From the NCBI GenBank assembly GCA_020425605.1, contig JAGQRH010000013.1:1-64000 (forward strand): 64,000 nucleotides of DNA, given 5' to 3'. This stretch comes from Planctomycetota bacterium. Its GTDB lineage: Bacteria > Planctomycetota > UBA8742 > UBA2392. A program made the translations under genes and the position numbers. Shown here one piece after another: positions 1 to 9,081 of the stretch. The notes under the pieces were generated by a model. The model was not told the origin of the DNA. It searched no databases and worked only from the letters and a program-made list of their open reading frames with translations. Each line of letters starts with the position of its first letter. Position 1 is the first letter of the stretch.

Positions 1-2
1 CG

Positions 3-614
3 ATCTACGACAACTGCAACAGCCTGCACACCAACGCGTACGACGAGGCGATCACCACGCCGACCAACGAGAGCGTGCGCCGCGCGCTGGCCATCCAGCA
101 CATCATCAACAAGGAGCTGGGGCTGGCCAAGAACGAGAACCCGGTGCAGGGCAGCTTCATCATCGAAGAGCTGACCGACCTCGTCGAAGAGGCCGTGCTC
201 AAGGAATTCGACAGCCTTACCGAACGCGGCGGGGTGATCGGCGCGATGGAGACGCAGTACCAGCGCGGCAAGATCCAGGAAGAGTCGATGGTCTATGAGC
301 AGCTCAAGCACAGCGGCGAGCTGCCGATCATCGGCGTGAACACGTTCCTGAACCCGCAGCCGCCCGAGTTTGAGGCCAAGGTCGAGCTCGCCCGCGCCAC
401 GCAGGAAGAAAAGGAAGCCTGTATCACGCGCCTGCGCGACTTCCAGAAGCGCCACAAGCAGGGCGCACCCAAGGCCCTCGAGCACCTGAAGCTTGTGGCT
501 TTGCAGGGCGGCAACATCTTCAACGAACTGATGCGTACCGTACGTTTCTGCTCACTCGGCCAGATCAGCCACGCCCTCTACGAAGTAGGCGGCCAGTACC
601 GCCGCAACATGTAA
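3..614 (+). CDS. icmF: Acyl-CoA mutase C-terminal fragment, IcmF-like (5' truncated by window edge)
   Basis: The reading frame is open from base 3, so the gene begins upstream of the window; 203 C-terminal residues are present. The fragment carries motifs typical of the TIM-barrel end of adenosylcobalamin-dependent mutases: [44 protein letters not shown] and [10 protein letters not shown]. The wording fits fused isobutyryl-CoA mutase (IcmF), which interconverts isobutyryl-CoA and butyryl-CoA in the cytosol and carries its own G-protein chaperone. The B12-binding and GTPase domains would lie outside the window, so a methylmalonyl-CoA mutase large subunit is the alternative. It ends 48 bp before the next gene, which has its own TATAAT hexamer at 621-626. 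Confidence 0.9.
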   Translation: MYDNCNSLHTNAYDEAITTPTNESVRRALAIQHIINKELGLAKNENPVQGSFIIEELTDLVEEAVLKEFDSLTERGGVIGAMETQYQRGKIQEESMVYEQLKHSGELPIIGVNTFLNPQPPEFEAKVELARATQEEKEACITRLRDFQKRHKQGAPKALEHLKLVALQGGNIFNELMRTVRFCSLGQISHALYEVGGQYRRNM

Positions 615-620
615 GTCTGC

Positions 621-626
621 TATAAT
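621..626 (+). promoter_or_regulatory. Candidate -10 element upstream of the 663 gene
   Basis: A perfect TATAAT lies just after the icmF stop codon and 36 nt before the ATG at 663. No convincing TTGACA-like -35 is visible 16-18 nt upstream, so the call rests on the -10 hexamer alone. Confidence 0.4.
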
Positions 627-662
627 CCCTGAGTCCCCGTCGCCTCCCCTGCGGTTATCTCC

Positions 663-3020
663 ATGCAGCGCAGCGACCTTCTCTTCATTGTGGGCACGAC
701 TCTGTTTGTCTGCGGAATCCTGGCCTGGCTGAGCCTGTCCCAGCGGGCGACCGGGTCTCGCGAGCCCCAGAACCGCACCAGCAGCGTTTCCATTGAAAGC
801 CCGAGCGACGGTGAGCAGGCAGCGCCATTGCCGCCTCAGAAACCTTGGCCCGTGCCGGCTGCGGAAGTGCCCGACGATGATCGGCCGCTTGAGGACGGGC
901 AACTGGCGATCAGTTTTGACGCCGTCGACGCAGACGGCAATCCGTTGAAAGCCGGCTGCACCGTCGAGCGGTTCGAGTCGAATCATTGGGGGAACATCGA
1001 GTATGCATGGTCCATCCGGGGCCCCGGGCATCACGTCATCGGACTCTGGCCCAGCGAATTGCCGCTGCGCATCAGCTTCTGGGCGCGTGAAACGAGCACC
1101 ACGTGGTGCGTACTCGACCGGCTCAGCGAAGCCCAGGACTTTGGCAAGGTCGTCCTTGCGCCTTCCATTCGGGCGGACTTCAGTGGGGTCGGGACGCAGT
1201 GGCTCGGTGACACGGTTCTGTATCGCCAGGTGCCACCGCCGGTATGGGGCGGGCGGCTGTCGGACGCGACCGTCTTTGCCGGCCGTTTTGCTCGGCTGGG
1301 GCAGAGTCTCTGGACGGTTACGGATGTTGAGAACGGGCTGGATTGCGGACAGGTGTTCGTCACTGCTGATGACTCTAGCGCGCGCCCCGCAGTCATCCCA
1401 TGGGCGAACATTGACTTTCGCCTGCTGAACGCGGCCGGAGACCGGTTCCCCGCGGACTACCGCTGCGAGTGGCGCAACGAGGCCGGTGCTTGGCTGCCGG
1501 CACGCTCCAGCAGGTGCAGCGGAGCCATGGTTCCCGAGGGCGCACAGATCCGGGTGCGTGCCCAGGCCCAACGAATATCCGACGCACCGGAAGCAGTCGT
1601 TGAAGCCGTCGCAACCGAAGGCCTGCTGGTCGATGTGACAGTCACGCAGGCGGCCGACTACGTCATCCATGTCCGGCGCGGCGGCGAGCCGGTAACGGGA
1701 ACGTATGTGTGGGTGTGCACCCGCAGCAACCTGGACTCAATGTATCGGTTCGGTGGCGCGCCGGACGGATACTTCTTCAGAACCGACAAGTTCGGCGACG
1801 TGGCTATTCCACTGGCCGATTTGGAACCCGCGCTTGCAATGGAATGGGGTGGGTCAGATCCGTCAAGAGACGGCCGTGGTTACGGCCGGAGATATTCCGG
1901 CGTACCCAACGGCATGCTTCGTATCGGCGAGTTCAAGGACGGTGTGAATGAAGGAGTCCTGGACCTGGCCGCACAGACGGGAGTCCTGAAAGGCCCGGCC
2001 AGGGTGGCCGGGCGGCCCGAGGACGACGAGAGTTCCACGACCATGCGCGCATATCTCTGGCATGAGGGAATCTGGGGCATGGAGGCGCTTGAGCTCGGCA
2101 ATGTGGGCAGCGAGCTCCCGGACAAACGCCTTCCAGCGGGCAGCTACGACCTGATCGCGTATTCGGACCGCTATTGGCGTGTGAGGTTCGCGGCGTCCCG
2201 TATCGACGTCGCGGACGGTGCAGAGATCCAGATGCCCGAGCTGAAGCTCTGGCCCATCGAGCTCAACACGCCGAAGCTGTTTGACGGTAGCGAGTCTCTC
2301 CTGCGCGCCGTGTTGACCAAGGGCGAATACAACGTCTGCTCGATCTGGCAGAGGTCGCAATTGCTGTACCTGGGCGAAGGCGATTATCGGCTCTATAGCA
2401 ACGATCGTGAAGTGTGCCTGCCGCTGCGCGTGGGCGCGGACGGCGGCCTTCGGTTTGGCGAAATCGAGGCCGCAGACTGGCCCGAGACGGTCGAAGTCCA
2501 GCCAACGGTCCAGACCAGCCGGAAGTTTGCCAGCACGCCCGTGCGAGTGCGCGTCGAGCAGGAATGGCCGCGCTATGAGAATGTGCTGATCAATCTCGGC
2601 GGGCGCGAGACTTGGCTGCCGAGCGATGCACCGTACGCGGACCTTGGCTTCAGCGGGCCGAAGGAAGACTTCTGGGTTCGCGCGGAGGGCTTCACGGTCG
2701 AGCGTCGCGAGCGCGACGGCGCGGGCCCCGTCGAGTTTGTCCTGCGGCCCGAAGCGGGCGCGACGCTGGTAAGCCTGCCCCAGGTACCGTTGGAAGACCT
2801 TGTGCTGGCTTCCATGAAAGTCTGGCTGGACGGCGCGGCCTGCTCACACCGGTTGTTTCAGAAAGATGGCGGGTTGCTGGTTCTGTTTCGAGGGCTGCAG
2901 CCAGGCCCGCACCACGTAAGCATCGACGCCGCCGGCTGGACCTGGCAGGGCGACGCGCAAGTGGAACCCGGCAAACTCAGCAGAATCAAACTCGAAGCCC
3001 CGGCCGACCCGCCAGACTGA
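663..3020 (+). CDS. Large membrane-anchored exported protein of unknown function
   Basis: 785 residues, not recognised as a named family. It begins with a short basic N-terminus and a hydrophobic segment (about residues 7-25) fitting an uncleaved signal anchor, then a low-complexity acidic, Pro-rich linker to about residue 75. The rest is rich in Trp, Tyr, Gly and alternating hydrophobic residues, suggesting several beta-sandwich modules resembling carboxypeptidase-regulatory-like domains (for example 'DAVDADGNPLKAG' and 'GEPVTGTYVW'). No catalytic motif is visible. It sits 71 bp upstream of a protein of similar size and layout, so the two look like a diverged tandem pair of surface or periplasmic proteins. 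The ATG at 663 places the hydrophobic segment at the N-terminus. Confidence 0.72.
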   Translation: MQRSDLLFIVGTTLFVCGILAWLSLSQRATGSREPQNRTSSVSIESPSDGEQAAPLPPQKPWPVPAAEVPDDDRPLEDGQLAISFDAVDADGNPLKAGCTVERFESNHWGNIEYAWSIRGPGHHVIGLWPSELPLRISFWARETSTTWCVLDRLSEAQDFGKVVLAPSIRADFSGVGTQWLGDTVLYRQVPPPVWGGRLSDATVFAGRFARLGQSLWTVTDVENGLDCGQVFVTADDSSARPAVIPWANIDFRLLNAAGDRFPADYRCEWRNEAGAWLPARSSRCSGAMVPEGAQIRVRAQAQRISDAPEAVVEAVATEGLLVDVTVTQAADYVIHVRRGGEPVTGTYVWVCTRSNLDSMYRFGGAPDGYFFRTDKFGDVAIPLADLEPALAMEWGGSDPSRDGRGYGRRYSGVPNGMLRIGEFKDGVNEGVLDLAAQTGVLKGPARVAGRPEDDESSTTMRAYLWHEGIWGMEALELGNVGSELPDKRLPAGSYDLIAYSDRYWRVRFAASRIDVADGAEIQMPELKLWPIELNTPKLFDGSESLLRAVLTKGEYNVCSIWQRSQLLYLGEGDYRLYSNDREVCLPLRVGADGGLRFGEIEAADWPETVEVQPTVQTSRKFASTPVRVRVEQEWPRYENVLINLGGRETWLPSDAPYADLGFSGPKEDFWVRAEGFTVERRERDGAGPVEFVLRPEAGATLVSLPQVPLEDLVLASMKVWLDGAACSHRLFQKDGGLLVLFRGLQPGPHHVSIDAAGWTWQGDAQVEPGKLSRIKLEAPADPPD

Positions 3021-3091
3021 AAAAGATGGGCGTCGCAGCGCCCGCAAGTGCTAGAATCCAATCGCCCCGTGGCCAACCCCTCAGGCCGCCA

Positions 3092-5590
3092 ATGCGCCGC
3101 GACATCGCCATCATCGCCGGAATCACAGTGCTGGTCGTGGTACTCGTGCTCGCGCTGGGGCCGCACCTGAGCAGTGTTCAAAAGGGGACACCCGAGCGCG
3201 CGAACTCGGTAGGTATCTCACCGGCCGAAGTGCCTTGGAGTCCCTCAGAGGCTGAAGGCTCTTCGCCCGCGATTCCCACCGACCTAGAGGGCAAAGGGTT
3301 CGTCCGTGTAGCACCTGTCGATTCTGTGACCGGCCACGTGGTTTCGAATGCCCGTTGTTTTCTGTCATCTCCCTACGGCGACAACTTCATTGATGGCTCC
3401 GTAAAATGGCTGGCTGAAACAGGCCAAATCGAGGCTCGTGTCAGGCCGGGTAAGTATCGGGTGCGGCTCGTCTGCGTTGATCACGCCCTCTGGAGGAGTG
3501 ATCCAGTCGACGTCATCGCAGGTCAATGCACAGACCTTGGCCAGGTTTCCTTGGTTCCAGTAGTGCCTGTTACTTTCAATCCACGCGCAGGTTCCTGGCC
3601 CCGCGGAGAGATATCCCTCGTGCGTATCTGGCCACTTCCCGAGCCTTGGGAAGACTCTCGCATTGACGCAAGGATGGCCGTTAATGTGCCCCTACAGCCC
3701 GGACAGTACATCGGCCAAGTCCGCCGGCGTCTTGCTGATCCGTACACTTTTGTCCTCGAAGGCCAGCAAGCTCCAGAGTACGGGTATGACCCGACAATGC
3801 GCTTCGACGTTGGGGTCGACACCAGAGAGATGGAGATCGCCCTGGAGAACGAGGGCGGAACCCTGGAGCTGGAAGTGCGAGTTCGGAACCAACAAGGTCA
3901 GATTCCTCGCCCCGCGTGGGTGTGGGCGGAGAGCATTGATCCGTTGTTTGGGACGCAGATTGTTGCGGCAGCCAAGTCGAACCACGCGGGCGTCGCGACC
4001 CTGCGCCGCCTGAAGCCCGGAATGTTCAAGCTTCACGCCGGGCGCAGTGCTCTCGCTTCCGACACACCGGGTGCTCAGCTTTCGGGAGTCGAGCTGTCCA
4101 ATGCGGGGCACGAACCAGTGGACATGGTGGTGCGCGAGTACGCTTGGGATGGGGAGGAGACTCTTCAAACGCGTGGACGGCTCGAACTCACCGTACTGAA
4201 ACATGGGGCACCAGTCGAAGGAGCGCGTTTGTTGCGCGAGAGCCGCCCGCTCTACGAACGTGGTCGAGGTGGTTGGTACGGCCCGACTTCTGGTGCTGAT
4301 GGACGCATCGTGATCCCCGATACGCCTGTGTGTGAAGAGTGGTTCGAGTTGAACTACCCCACGTGTCGCCACTTCCGATTCGACGTCTTGCCTGGCGAGA
4401 CCACGGTGGGCGAGATTGAGCTTTGCCCAGAAGGTACGGCCGTGGTCCACGGCAACCTGGATTCGGTTGACAAGAAGCTGATTTGGGCCTTCCTGCACAC
4501 CCAAGGCGACGATGCTGTGAACATTCAGCTTCGTAGCAGTTCCGAGGGAGAGTTCACCGTGTGGGACGTTCCGGTGGGCAATCACCTCGTCAGCATCACG
4601 TATGATGACTATGAAGATTTTGAGTTGCCGCTCGAAGTCTTGTCCCCGGGTGAGGTGACGTGGAGCATCTCACTTGCAGCGCAGGACGTGACGGTCGAAC
4701 TGCCAGACAAGATACGAAACAACGGCGAGTACGAAGTGGAACTGCTGTTCGGCGAGCACCTGGAGTATCGTGACGTTCGATATCGGGACTCTGATTGGAC
4801 CGAAACCCAGATGAAGCTCTTGGATGTGCTCCCAGGTATCTATCGAGTGGAGTTTCGATCCAGGACGGTCATTTGGAGATCCGAAGTGTTCACTGTGACA
4901 GGCGCTCCCGTCACGGTGTCTCAGTGGGTGCGCCTGACCCCAAAGGACTGGTTCCGTAAAGAAGATGAACGACCGGCGCCAACACGTCACATACGAATCG
5001 AGCCGGTGATACCCGTCGGAGCAGTGGCTCCCTGGCTCAACAATCTGAAGGTGGAGTATCGCACGGATCTTATGGCGGGGGATTACTTGGATAAGTGGGT
5101 CCGTGCTGGAGACTATTCGAGCACTTTGGATTTCGAACTGGAGATCTCGCCCGAGTCGCAATGGCTCGACATGCGTATCGCGGGATGCAGCTCAATTCGC
5201 GTTGATCTGACTTCGACCAAGTTCTCTCGACAATCGAAGTATGATCCCGAGATTTTGGCGATCGAGCCGAAGCTTGGTGCGCCGTCCAGATTGATCCTAC
5301 TGGATTTGCCGCCGCCGGATCAGTTCGCTACGGAGAGCTTGTGGCGACTCAGGTATCGTTACGATGATCGTGCTTGGGCTGGTGTGGACTTGCTGCCCGA
5401 TGCTGCAATCCGGGACCGAAGTCGTTTGATCATGCGTAATGGCCTTCCGTCGCTTTGGCTGAGCGAGCTTCCCACAGGCGTGACCACGCTGGAACTTCAA
5501 TTGGCTGGATTTGAGACCACGGCCGTGGACCTGCAGCCAGCAATTGCCGGGTATCGCGAGCTTACCTGTAAACCCAAGCAGAAGAATTGA
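3092..5590 (+). CDS. Second large membrane-anchored exported protein, tandem with the previous one
   Basis: 832 residues from the ATG at 3092, chosen because it is followed directly by MRRDI and a strong hydrophobic anchor (about residues 6-23). The open frame continues to 2612, but that part overlaps the previous gene and has a composition unlike a protein start. After the anchor come a Ser/Pro/Glu-rich linker and repeated beta-rich stretches with phrases such as 'DSVTGHVVSNARCF' and 'ELTVLKHGAPVEGARL', reminiscent of carboxypeptidase-regulatory-like (CarboxypepD_reg) modules. The order matches the 663 gene. Codon use looks less GC-biased than in the neighbours. A TAGAAT hexamer lies at 3051-3056, 35 nt before the start. 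Function unknown. Confidence 0.7.
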   Translation: MRRDIAIIAGITVLVVVLVLALGPHLSSVQKGTPERANSVGISPAEVPWSPSEAEGSSPAIPTDLEGKGFVRVAPVDSVTGHVVSNARCFLSSPYGDNFIDGSVKWLAETGQIEARVRPGKYRVRLVCVDHALWRSDPVDVIAGQCTDLGQVSLVPVVPVTFNPRAGSWPRGEISLVRIWPLPEPWEDSRIDARMAVNVPLQPGQYIGQVRRRLADPYTFVLEGQQAPEYGYDPTMRFDVGVDTREMEIALENEGGTLELEVRVRNQQGQIPRPAWVWAESIDPLFGTQIVAAAKSNHAGVATLRRLKPGMFKLHAGRSALASDTPGAQLSGVELSNAGHEPVDMVVREYAWDGEETLQTRGRLELTVLKHGAPVEGARLLRESRPLYERGRGGWYGPTSGADGRIVIPDTPVCEEWFELNYPTCRHFRFDVLPGETTVGEIELCPEGTAVVHGNLDSVDKKLIWAFLHTQGDDAVNIQLRSSSEGEFTVWDVPVGNHLVSITYDDYEDFELPLEVLSPGEVTWSISLAAQDVTVELPDKIRNNGEYEVELLFGEHLEYRDVRYRDSDWTETQMKLLDVLPGIYRVEFRSRTVIWRSEVFTVTGAPVTVSQWVRLTPKDWFRKEDERPAPTRHIRIEPVIPVGAVAPWLNNLKVEYRTDLMAGDYLDKWVRAGDYSSTLDFELEISPESQWLDMRIAGCSSIRVDLTSTKFSRQSKYDPEILAIEPKLGAPSRLILLDLPPPDQFATESLWRLRYRYDDRAWAGVDLLPDAAIRDRSRLIMRNGLPSLWLSELPTGVTTLELQLAGFETTAVDLQPAIAGYRELTCKPKQKN

Positions 5591-5605
5591 GCCGCGCTGT
5601 CGTGC

Positions 5606-6931
5606 CTAACTACCCCGGCCGGTTCTTAGGGTTACTTGGTCTAGTTCGGCTATGGTGGCGGGACTGTAGGTTTGGCCGTCGAGGGTCAGGTTGAATTCGC
5701 TTAGCTGGTGGATGGGCAGGTGGTAGGTGTCGCCCTTCTTCAGGTACGTTGCGTAGACGGGCTCGCTTTCCAACTTTGCCACCAATGATTTGCCCTCGAT
5801 GGCCTGCAGCTCGAACCACATGTGCTCGCGGCTGGCGCCTTCCGGCAGCTCTTCCTCATTCAGGCTGGCACTCAGGTCGTCGCAGTTATCGTTGAACGGC
5901 ACGCCCAGCTTCACGGCCATGCGCCGGTGCGCGTACTGGCTGCTGTACCAGGCTGCGGCCGCATGGCCGAAACGCACGCGCGCAAGGTGCGCGCGGCGCG
6001 CACTTTCTTCATCGCTGAGCCAGAAGATCGGGTCGCCTTGCACGCTCTTCAGGAAGCCCTGAATGCCGACCGGCTTGGCCTGGTCGCAAACGACCATGCG
6101 CCAGCCTTCCAGGCCGGTGCGCTTGCGGTCGTCACGGCCGCCGAGTGCGCTTCGATCCATCTGTTTCAGTACATCCTCAAGCGGCGCAAGCCGGATTGCC
6201 ACTTCCGCGCCGAATGAGAAATCCAGCCCCTGTTCCGGGATGTAGACCGGCAGGATGTACGCGATCAGCCACTGGAAGGCCGTCAGCGCGTCGTGAAGGC
6301 TTTCGCGCGGGACGCCGATCAGCTCAAGCTCCGGCATTGAAAAGCGTTTCAGCCCGCGAGTGTGCAGCCAGTAGATGTCGCCGCCCGGCGACTCGTGCAC
6401 CTGGTACATCTCCTCGGGCGCGGGCGCGACCTTGCAGGCCGCGAGCTCATGCAGTGTTGTCTTGCTGCGAAGGATGAACGAGTTCATGTCGATGCACGCC
6501 GTCGCGAGACCGTCGGCGATGACATCGGCCAGTTTCAGGTGCGCGTGGAAGTGCTCGTTCGGCTCGTCGTCCGGCTCATAGTGCATTCGCACCAGCAGCA
6601 TCCAGCGGGAGCGGCGGGCAAGCTCGTACTCTTCTTCATCGCGCCAGCGGGCGGGCGTCCATTCCCAGGGCGTGAACTCCTCGTCGCGCGGCAGGCAGCA
6701 GACCTGCACCGGGCGCGCGTCGTTGTCGATCTTGAGGTGCCGTGCCCAGACGGCCGTGTCGGGCGCGTCCTCGCTGATGACCTCGGCCTTGTAGCCCGCG
6801 TCGGTCAGGCGCTGCAGGACCTCGAAGGGCTGCGGCGGCTCAGGCGAATTGCAGAGCAAGGCGAATGTAGAGGGCTGCTCCGCGCCTTCCGGCAGCGGCT
6901 GGTCGTTTTCGTCGTCCGGGACGTCGCTCAT
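5606..6931 (-). CDS. DUF4026/DUF2314-like protein of unknown function
   Basis: 441 residues with no signal peptide, presumably cytosolic. The N-terminal 30 residues are acidic and probably disordered. The last 75 residues, around 'EHMWFELQAIEGKSL', 'EPVYATYLKKGDTYHLP' and 'LSEFNL', resemble the DUF2314 module found at the C-terminus of DUF4026 proteins. The assignment is from memory of the family pattern and has no biochemical meaning yet. The gene is last in a minus-strand run: it starts 21 nt after the argD-like stop, with GAGG just upstream of its ATG, so it is probably co-transcribed with argD and nnrD. Confidence 0.62.
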   Translation of the reverse strand: MSDVPDDENDQPLPEGAEQPSTFALLCNSPEPPQPFEVLQRLTDAGYKAEVISEDAPDTAVWARHLKIDNDARPVQVCCLPRDEEFTPWEWTPARWRDEEEYELARRSRWMLLVRMHYEPDDEPNEHFHAHLKLADVIADGLATACIDMNSFILRSKTTLHELAACKVAPAPEEMYQVHESPGGDIYWLHTRGLKRFSMPELELIGVPRESLHDALTAFQWLIAYILPVYIPEQGLDFSFGAEVAIRLAPLEDVLKQMDRSALGGRDDRKRTGLEGWRMVVCDQAKPVGIQGFLKSVQGDPIFWLSDEESARRAHLARVRFGHAAAAWYSSQYAHRRMAVKLGVPFNDNCDDLSASLNEEELPEGASREHMWFELQAIEGKSLVAKLESEPVYATYLKKGDTYHLPIHQLSEFNLTLDGQTYSPATIAELDQVTLRTGRGS

Positions 6932-6952
6932 TTGGCCTCAGGTCGACGGTTG

Positions 6953-8128
6953 CTACGCGCTCTGCTTGGCACCGGCCAGGGCGCTGGTCAGCGCCGCGGC
7001 GAACTGCTTGAGGTGTTCTTCCTTGACTGTCAGCGGTGGCAGCAGCCGGATCATGTTCGGCCGGTCGCAACCACCAACGATGATCTTCTGCTCCAGCAGC
7101 GCCTTTACGATGGGCTTGGCGGGGCATTCAAGCTCGATGCCCAGTAGCAGGCCCTTGCCGGTCACGGCCAAGACTTCGGGGATGGCGCCCAGCAGGTCGC
7201 GCACGACCAGCTCCATGTTGCGGGCGTTCTCCAGCAGGTTCTCCGACTTGATGATCTCGATATTCGCCTTCAATGCGGCCATTGCCAGCGGTCCGCCGCC
7301 GAAGGTGCAGCCGTGTTCGCCGGGTGCGGGGGCCGTGGAGATCGCCTCGCTGAGGATCACCATGCCCATCGGGAACCCGCCGCCGGCCGCCTTGGCGCTG
7401 GTGCAGATGTCCGGCTCAATGTCCCAGTGGATGCCTGCGAACATTTCGCCGGTGCGCCCGAAGCCGGTCTGGACTTCGTCAAAGATCAGCGCCGTGCCGT
7501 AGCCGAGGCACAGCTCACGCAGCGAGTCGTAGTACTTGCGGCTGGCAATGCGTACGCCGCCGACGCTGGTGACCGGCTCGAGGATGATCGCGGCGACATC
7601 CTCGCTCATCATGTGCTCTAGCGTGTCGAAGTCGCCGAGCGGCACGAAGTCGGTCAGGTTGCTCAAGTTCTCGGGGAAGTCGTCCCGCAGCTTCTGGTTG
7701 CCGGTGACCGAGAGGCTGCCGATCGTGCGCCCATGGAATCCGGTCTCCATGGCGATCACGCGCGGACGTCCGGTGGCGCGGCGCGCGATCTTGATCGCGA
7801 CCTCGTTGGCCTCGGTGCCGCTGTTAACAAAGAAGACGTTCTTGCTGAGTGGGTAGGCAGACTCCAGCAGCAGCTTGGCGGCGGCCGCGCGAGTGTCATT
7901 GTAGACGGCGTTGCTGAAGAAGATCAGCTTCTTGGCCTGCTCATGGATGGCTTCCACCAGCTTCGGGTGCGAGTGCCCGATACCGCAGACCGCGTGGCCC
8001 GAGTAGAGGTCGAGGTACTTGGTGCCCTTTTCGTCGAACACCCAGACGTCCTCACCGCGCACGACGGTGAGCGGCAGCTTGGTGTAGCTGGGTACCAGGC
8101 AGGCGTCTTCGGTTTCGCGAATATTCAT
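6953..8128 (-). CDS. argD: Class-III PLP aminotransferase, acetylornithine aminotransferase type
   Basis: 391 residues, the normal size for ArgD. It shows the class-III landmarks in order: the N-terminal YLDLYSGHAVCGIGHSHP region, NSGTEANEVAIKIARRATGR for phosphate binding, FHGRTIGSLSVTG, the IFDEVQTGFGRTG aspartate motif and TSAKAAGGGFPMG containing the PLP lysine. Members transfer an amino group from ornithine derivatives to 2-oxoglutarate in arginine synthesis; LysW-linked lysine or other omega-amino substrates cannot be excluded, and no other arg genes are in the window. Its ATG overlaps the stop codon of the upstream nnrD by 4 nt (ATGA), implying translational coupling. Confidence 0.85.
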   Translation of the reverse strand: MNIRETEDACLVPSYTKLPLTVVRGEDVWVFDEKGTKYLDLYSGHAVCGIGHSHPKLVEAIHEQAKKLIFFSNAVYNDTRAAAAKLLLESAYPLSKNVFFVNSGTEANEVAIKIARRATGRPRVIAMETGFHGRTIGSLSVTGNQKLRDDFPENLSNLTDFVPLGDFDTLEHMMSEDVAAIILEPVTSVGGVRIASRKYYDSLRELCLGYGTALIFDEVQTGFGRTGEMFAGIHWDIEPDICTSAKAAGGGFPMGMVILSEAISTAPAPGEHGCTFGGGPLAMAALKANIEIIKSENLLENARNMELVVRDLLGAIPEVLAVTGKGLLLGIELECPAKPIVKALLEQKIIVGGCDRPNMIRLLPPLTVKEEHLKQFAAALTSALAGAKQSA

Positions 8129-9039
8129 GCGCTCTCCGACTGCTCCTGGTGACGGCGGGCCGCCTCGGGCAGTTCCTCGATGATGTCAGTGGCGATCATG
8201 CCGATCTCACCCATTTTGGCGCAAACCAGGTCGCCTGCAAGACCATGCAGGTAAACCCCCAGCGTGGCGGCTTCGAACGAGTCATAGCCCTGGCACCGGA
8301 ACGCGGCAATTGCGCCACATAAAACATCGCCTACGCCGGCCTTGGCCATGCCCGGATTGCCGGTCTGGTTGACATAGACGCGCGCGCCGTCCGTGACGAC
8401 CGTATGGAAGCCTTTCAACACCAGCACTACGCCGTACTTGCGCGCGAAAGCAACGGCGACATCGCGACGGTGGTCATCGCCGGCCTTGAGGCTGGCGCCG
8501 TCGTATTCCTTGCCCAGCAGGCGCAGCATTTCGCCGGGGTGGGGGGTGAGGATCGGCAGCCCGTTGTCGTGCGGAATGTTCTTCAGCACTTCGCACTTGT
8601 CGTGGGCGACGGCGTTCAGCCCGTCGGCGTCAATCACGACCTTTGCCTTCACCTGGGGCAGCAGGTTGATGACCGCCTGCACGGTTTGCGGGTGCTGCGA
8701 CAGGCCGGGGCCGATCAGCATGACGTCAGAGGCCTCGGCCGCCTTGAGGATCTTGGCCGGCGACATGGCGCTGATGGTGCCGTCTTCGGTCTCGGGCAGT
8801 GCGCTGGTCATGACGTTGGGGTCGCGCCCGGCCACGACGGCCGCCAAACGCCATGGCATGCCCACACGCACCAGGCCCGCACCGCAGCGCAAGGCTGCGC
8901 GCGAGGCAAGTGCAGCGGCGCCCACCATGCCCACGGAGCCGGCAAGGCAGAACAGCCGCCCGGCCTCGCCTTTGTGCATGGTCGCCGACCGCTTCTCCAG
9001 CGGCGGCAGCGCAGTCACGATTTCCAGATCATCAGCCAC
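8125..9039 (-). CDS. nnrD: ADP/ATP-dependent NAD(P)H-hydrate dehydratase
   Basis: 304 residues from a GTG start. It is the YjeF C-terminal (ribokinase-like) domain without the epimerase half. Key pieces are GSVGMVGAAALASRAALRCG near the N-terminus, DADGLN, LTPHPGEM and GNPGMAKAGVGDVL, the nucleotide-binding end with the catalytic Asp. The enzyme repairs NADHX and NADPHX in the cytosol. The GTG at 9037-9039 is preferred over a TTG at 9075 because CATACT (9046-9051, minus strand) ends exactly 6 nt upstream, the leaderless arrangement seen at other genes here. It is first in the nnrD-argD-DUF operon. No epimerase partner is visible. Confidence 0.85.
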   Translation of the reverse strand: MADDLEIVTALPPLEKRSATMHKGEAGRLFCLAGSVGMVGAAALASRAALRCGAGLVRVGMPWRLAAVVAGRDPNVMTSALPETEDGTISAMSPAKILKAAEASDVMLIGPGLSQHPQTVQAVINLLPQVKAKVVIDADGLNAVAHDKCEVLKNIPHDNGLPILTPHPGEMLRLLGKEYDGASLKAGDDHRRDVAVAFARKYGVVLVLKGFHTVVTDGARVYVNQTGNPGMAKAGVGDVLCGAIAAFRCQGYDSFEAATLGVYLHGLAGDLVCAKMGEIGMIATDIIEELPEAARRHQEQSESA

Positions 9040-9045
9040 GCCGCG

Positions 9046-9051
9046 AGTATG
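9046..9051 (-). promoter_or_regulatory. Predicted leaderless -10 element of nnrD (CATACT)
   Basis: CATACT on the minus strand followed by 6 nt and then the GTG start codon. Transcription starting about 6-7 nt after the hexamer would begin at the start codon itself. No Shine-Dalgarno sequence is present. Confidence 0.5.
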
Positions 9052-9081
9052 GGGTTGGGACGGCAACGGGCGCAAGCCACT

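Noticed and set aside
552..1670. A 372-residue minus-strand open frame across the 663 gene
   Set aside because: Arg/Pro-rich composition, no ribosome site; an artefact of GC-rich codon bias.
2612..3091. N-terminal extension of the 3092 gene into the preceding gene
   Set aside because: Overlaps a coding sequence and reads as Arg/Gly/Pro-rich; the anchor at 3092 marks the real start.
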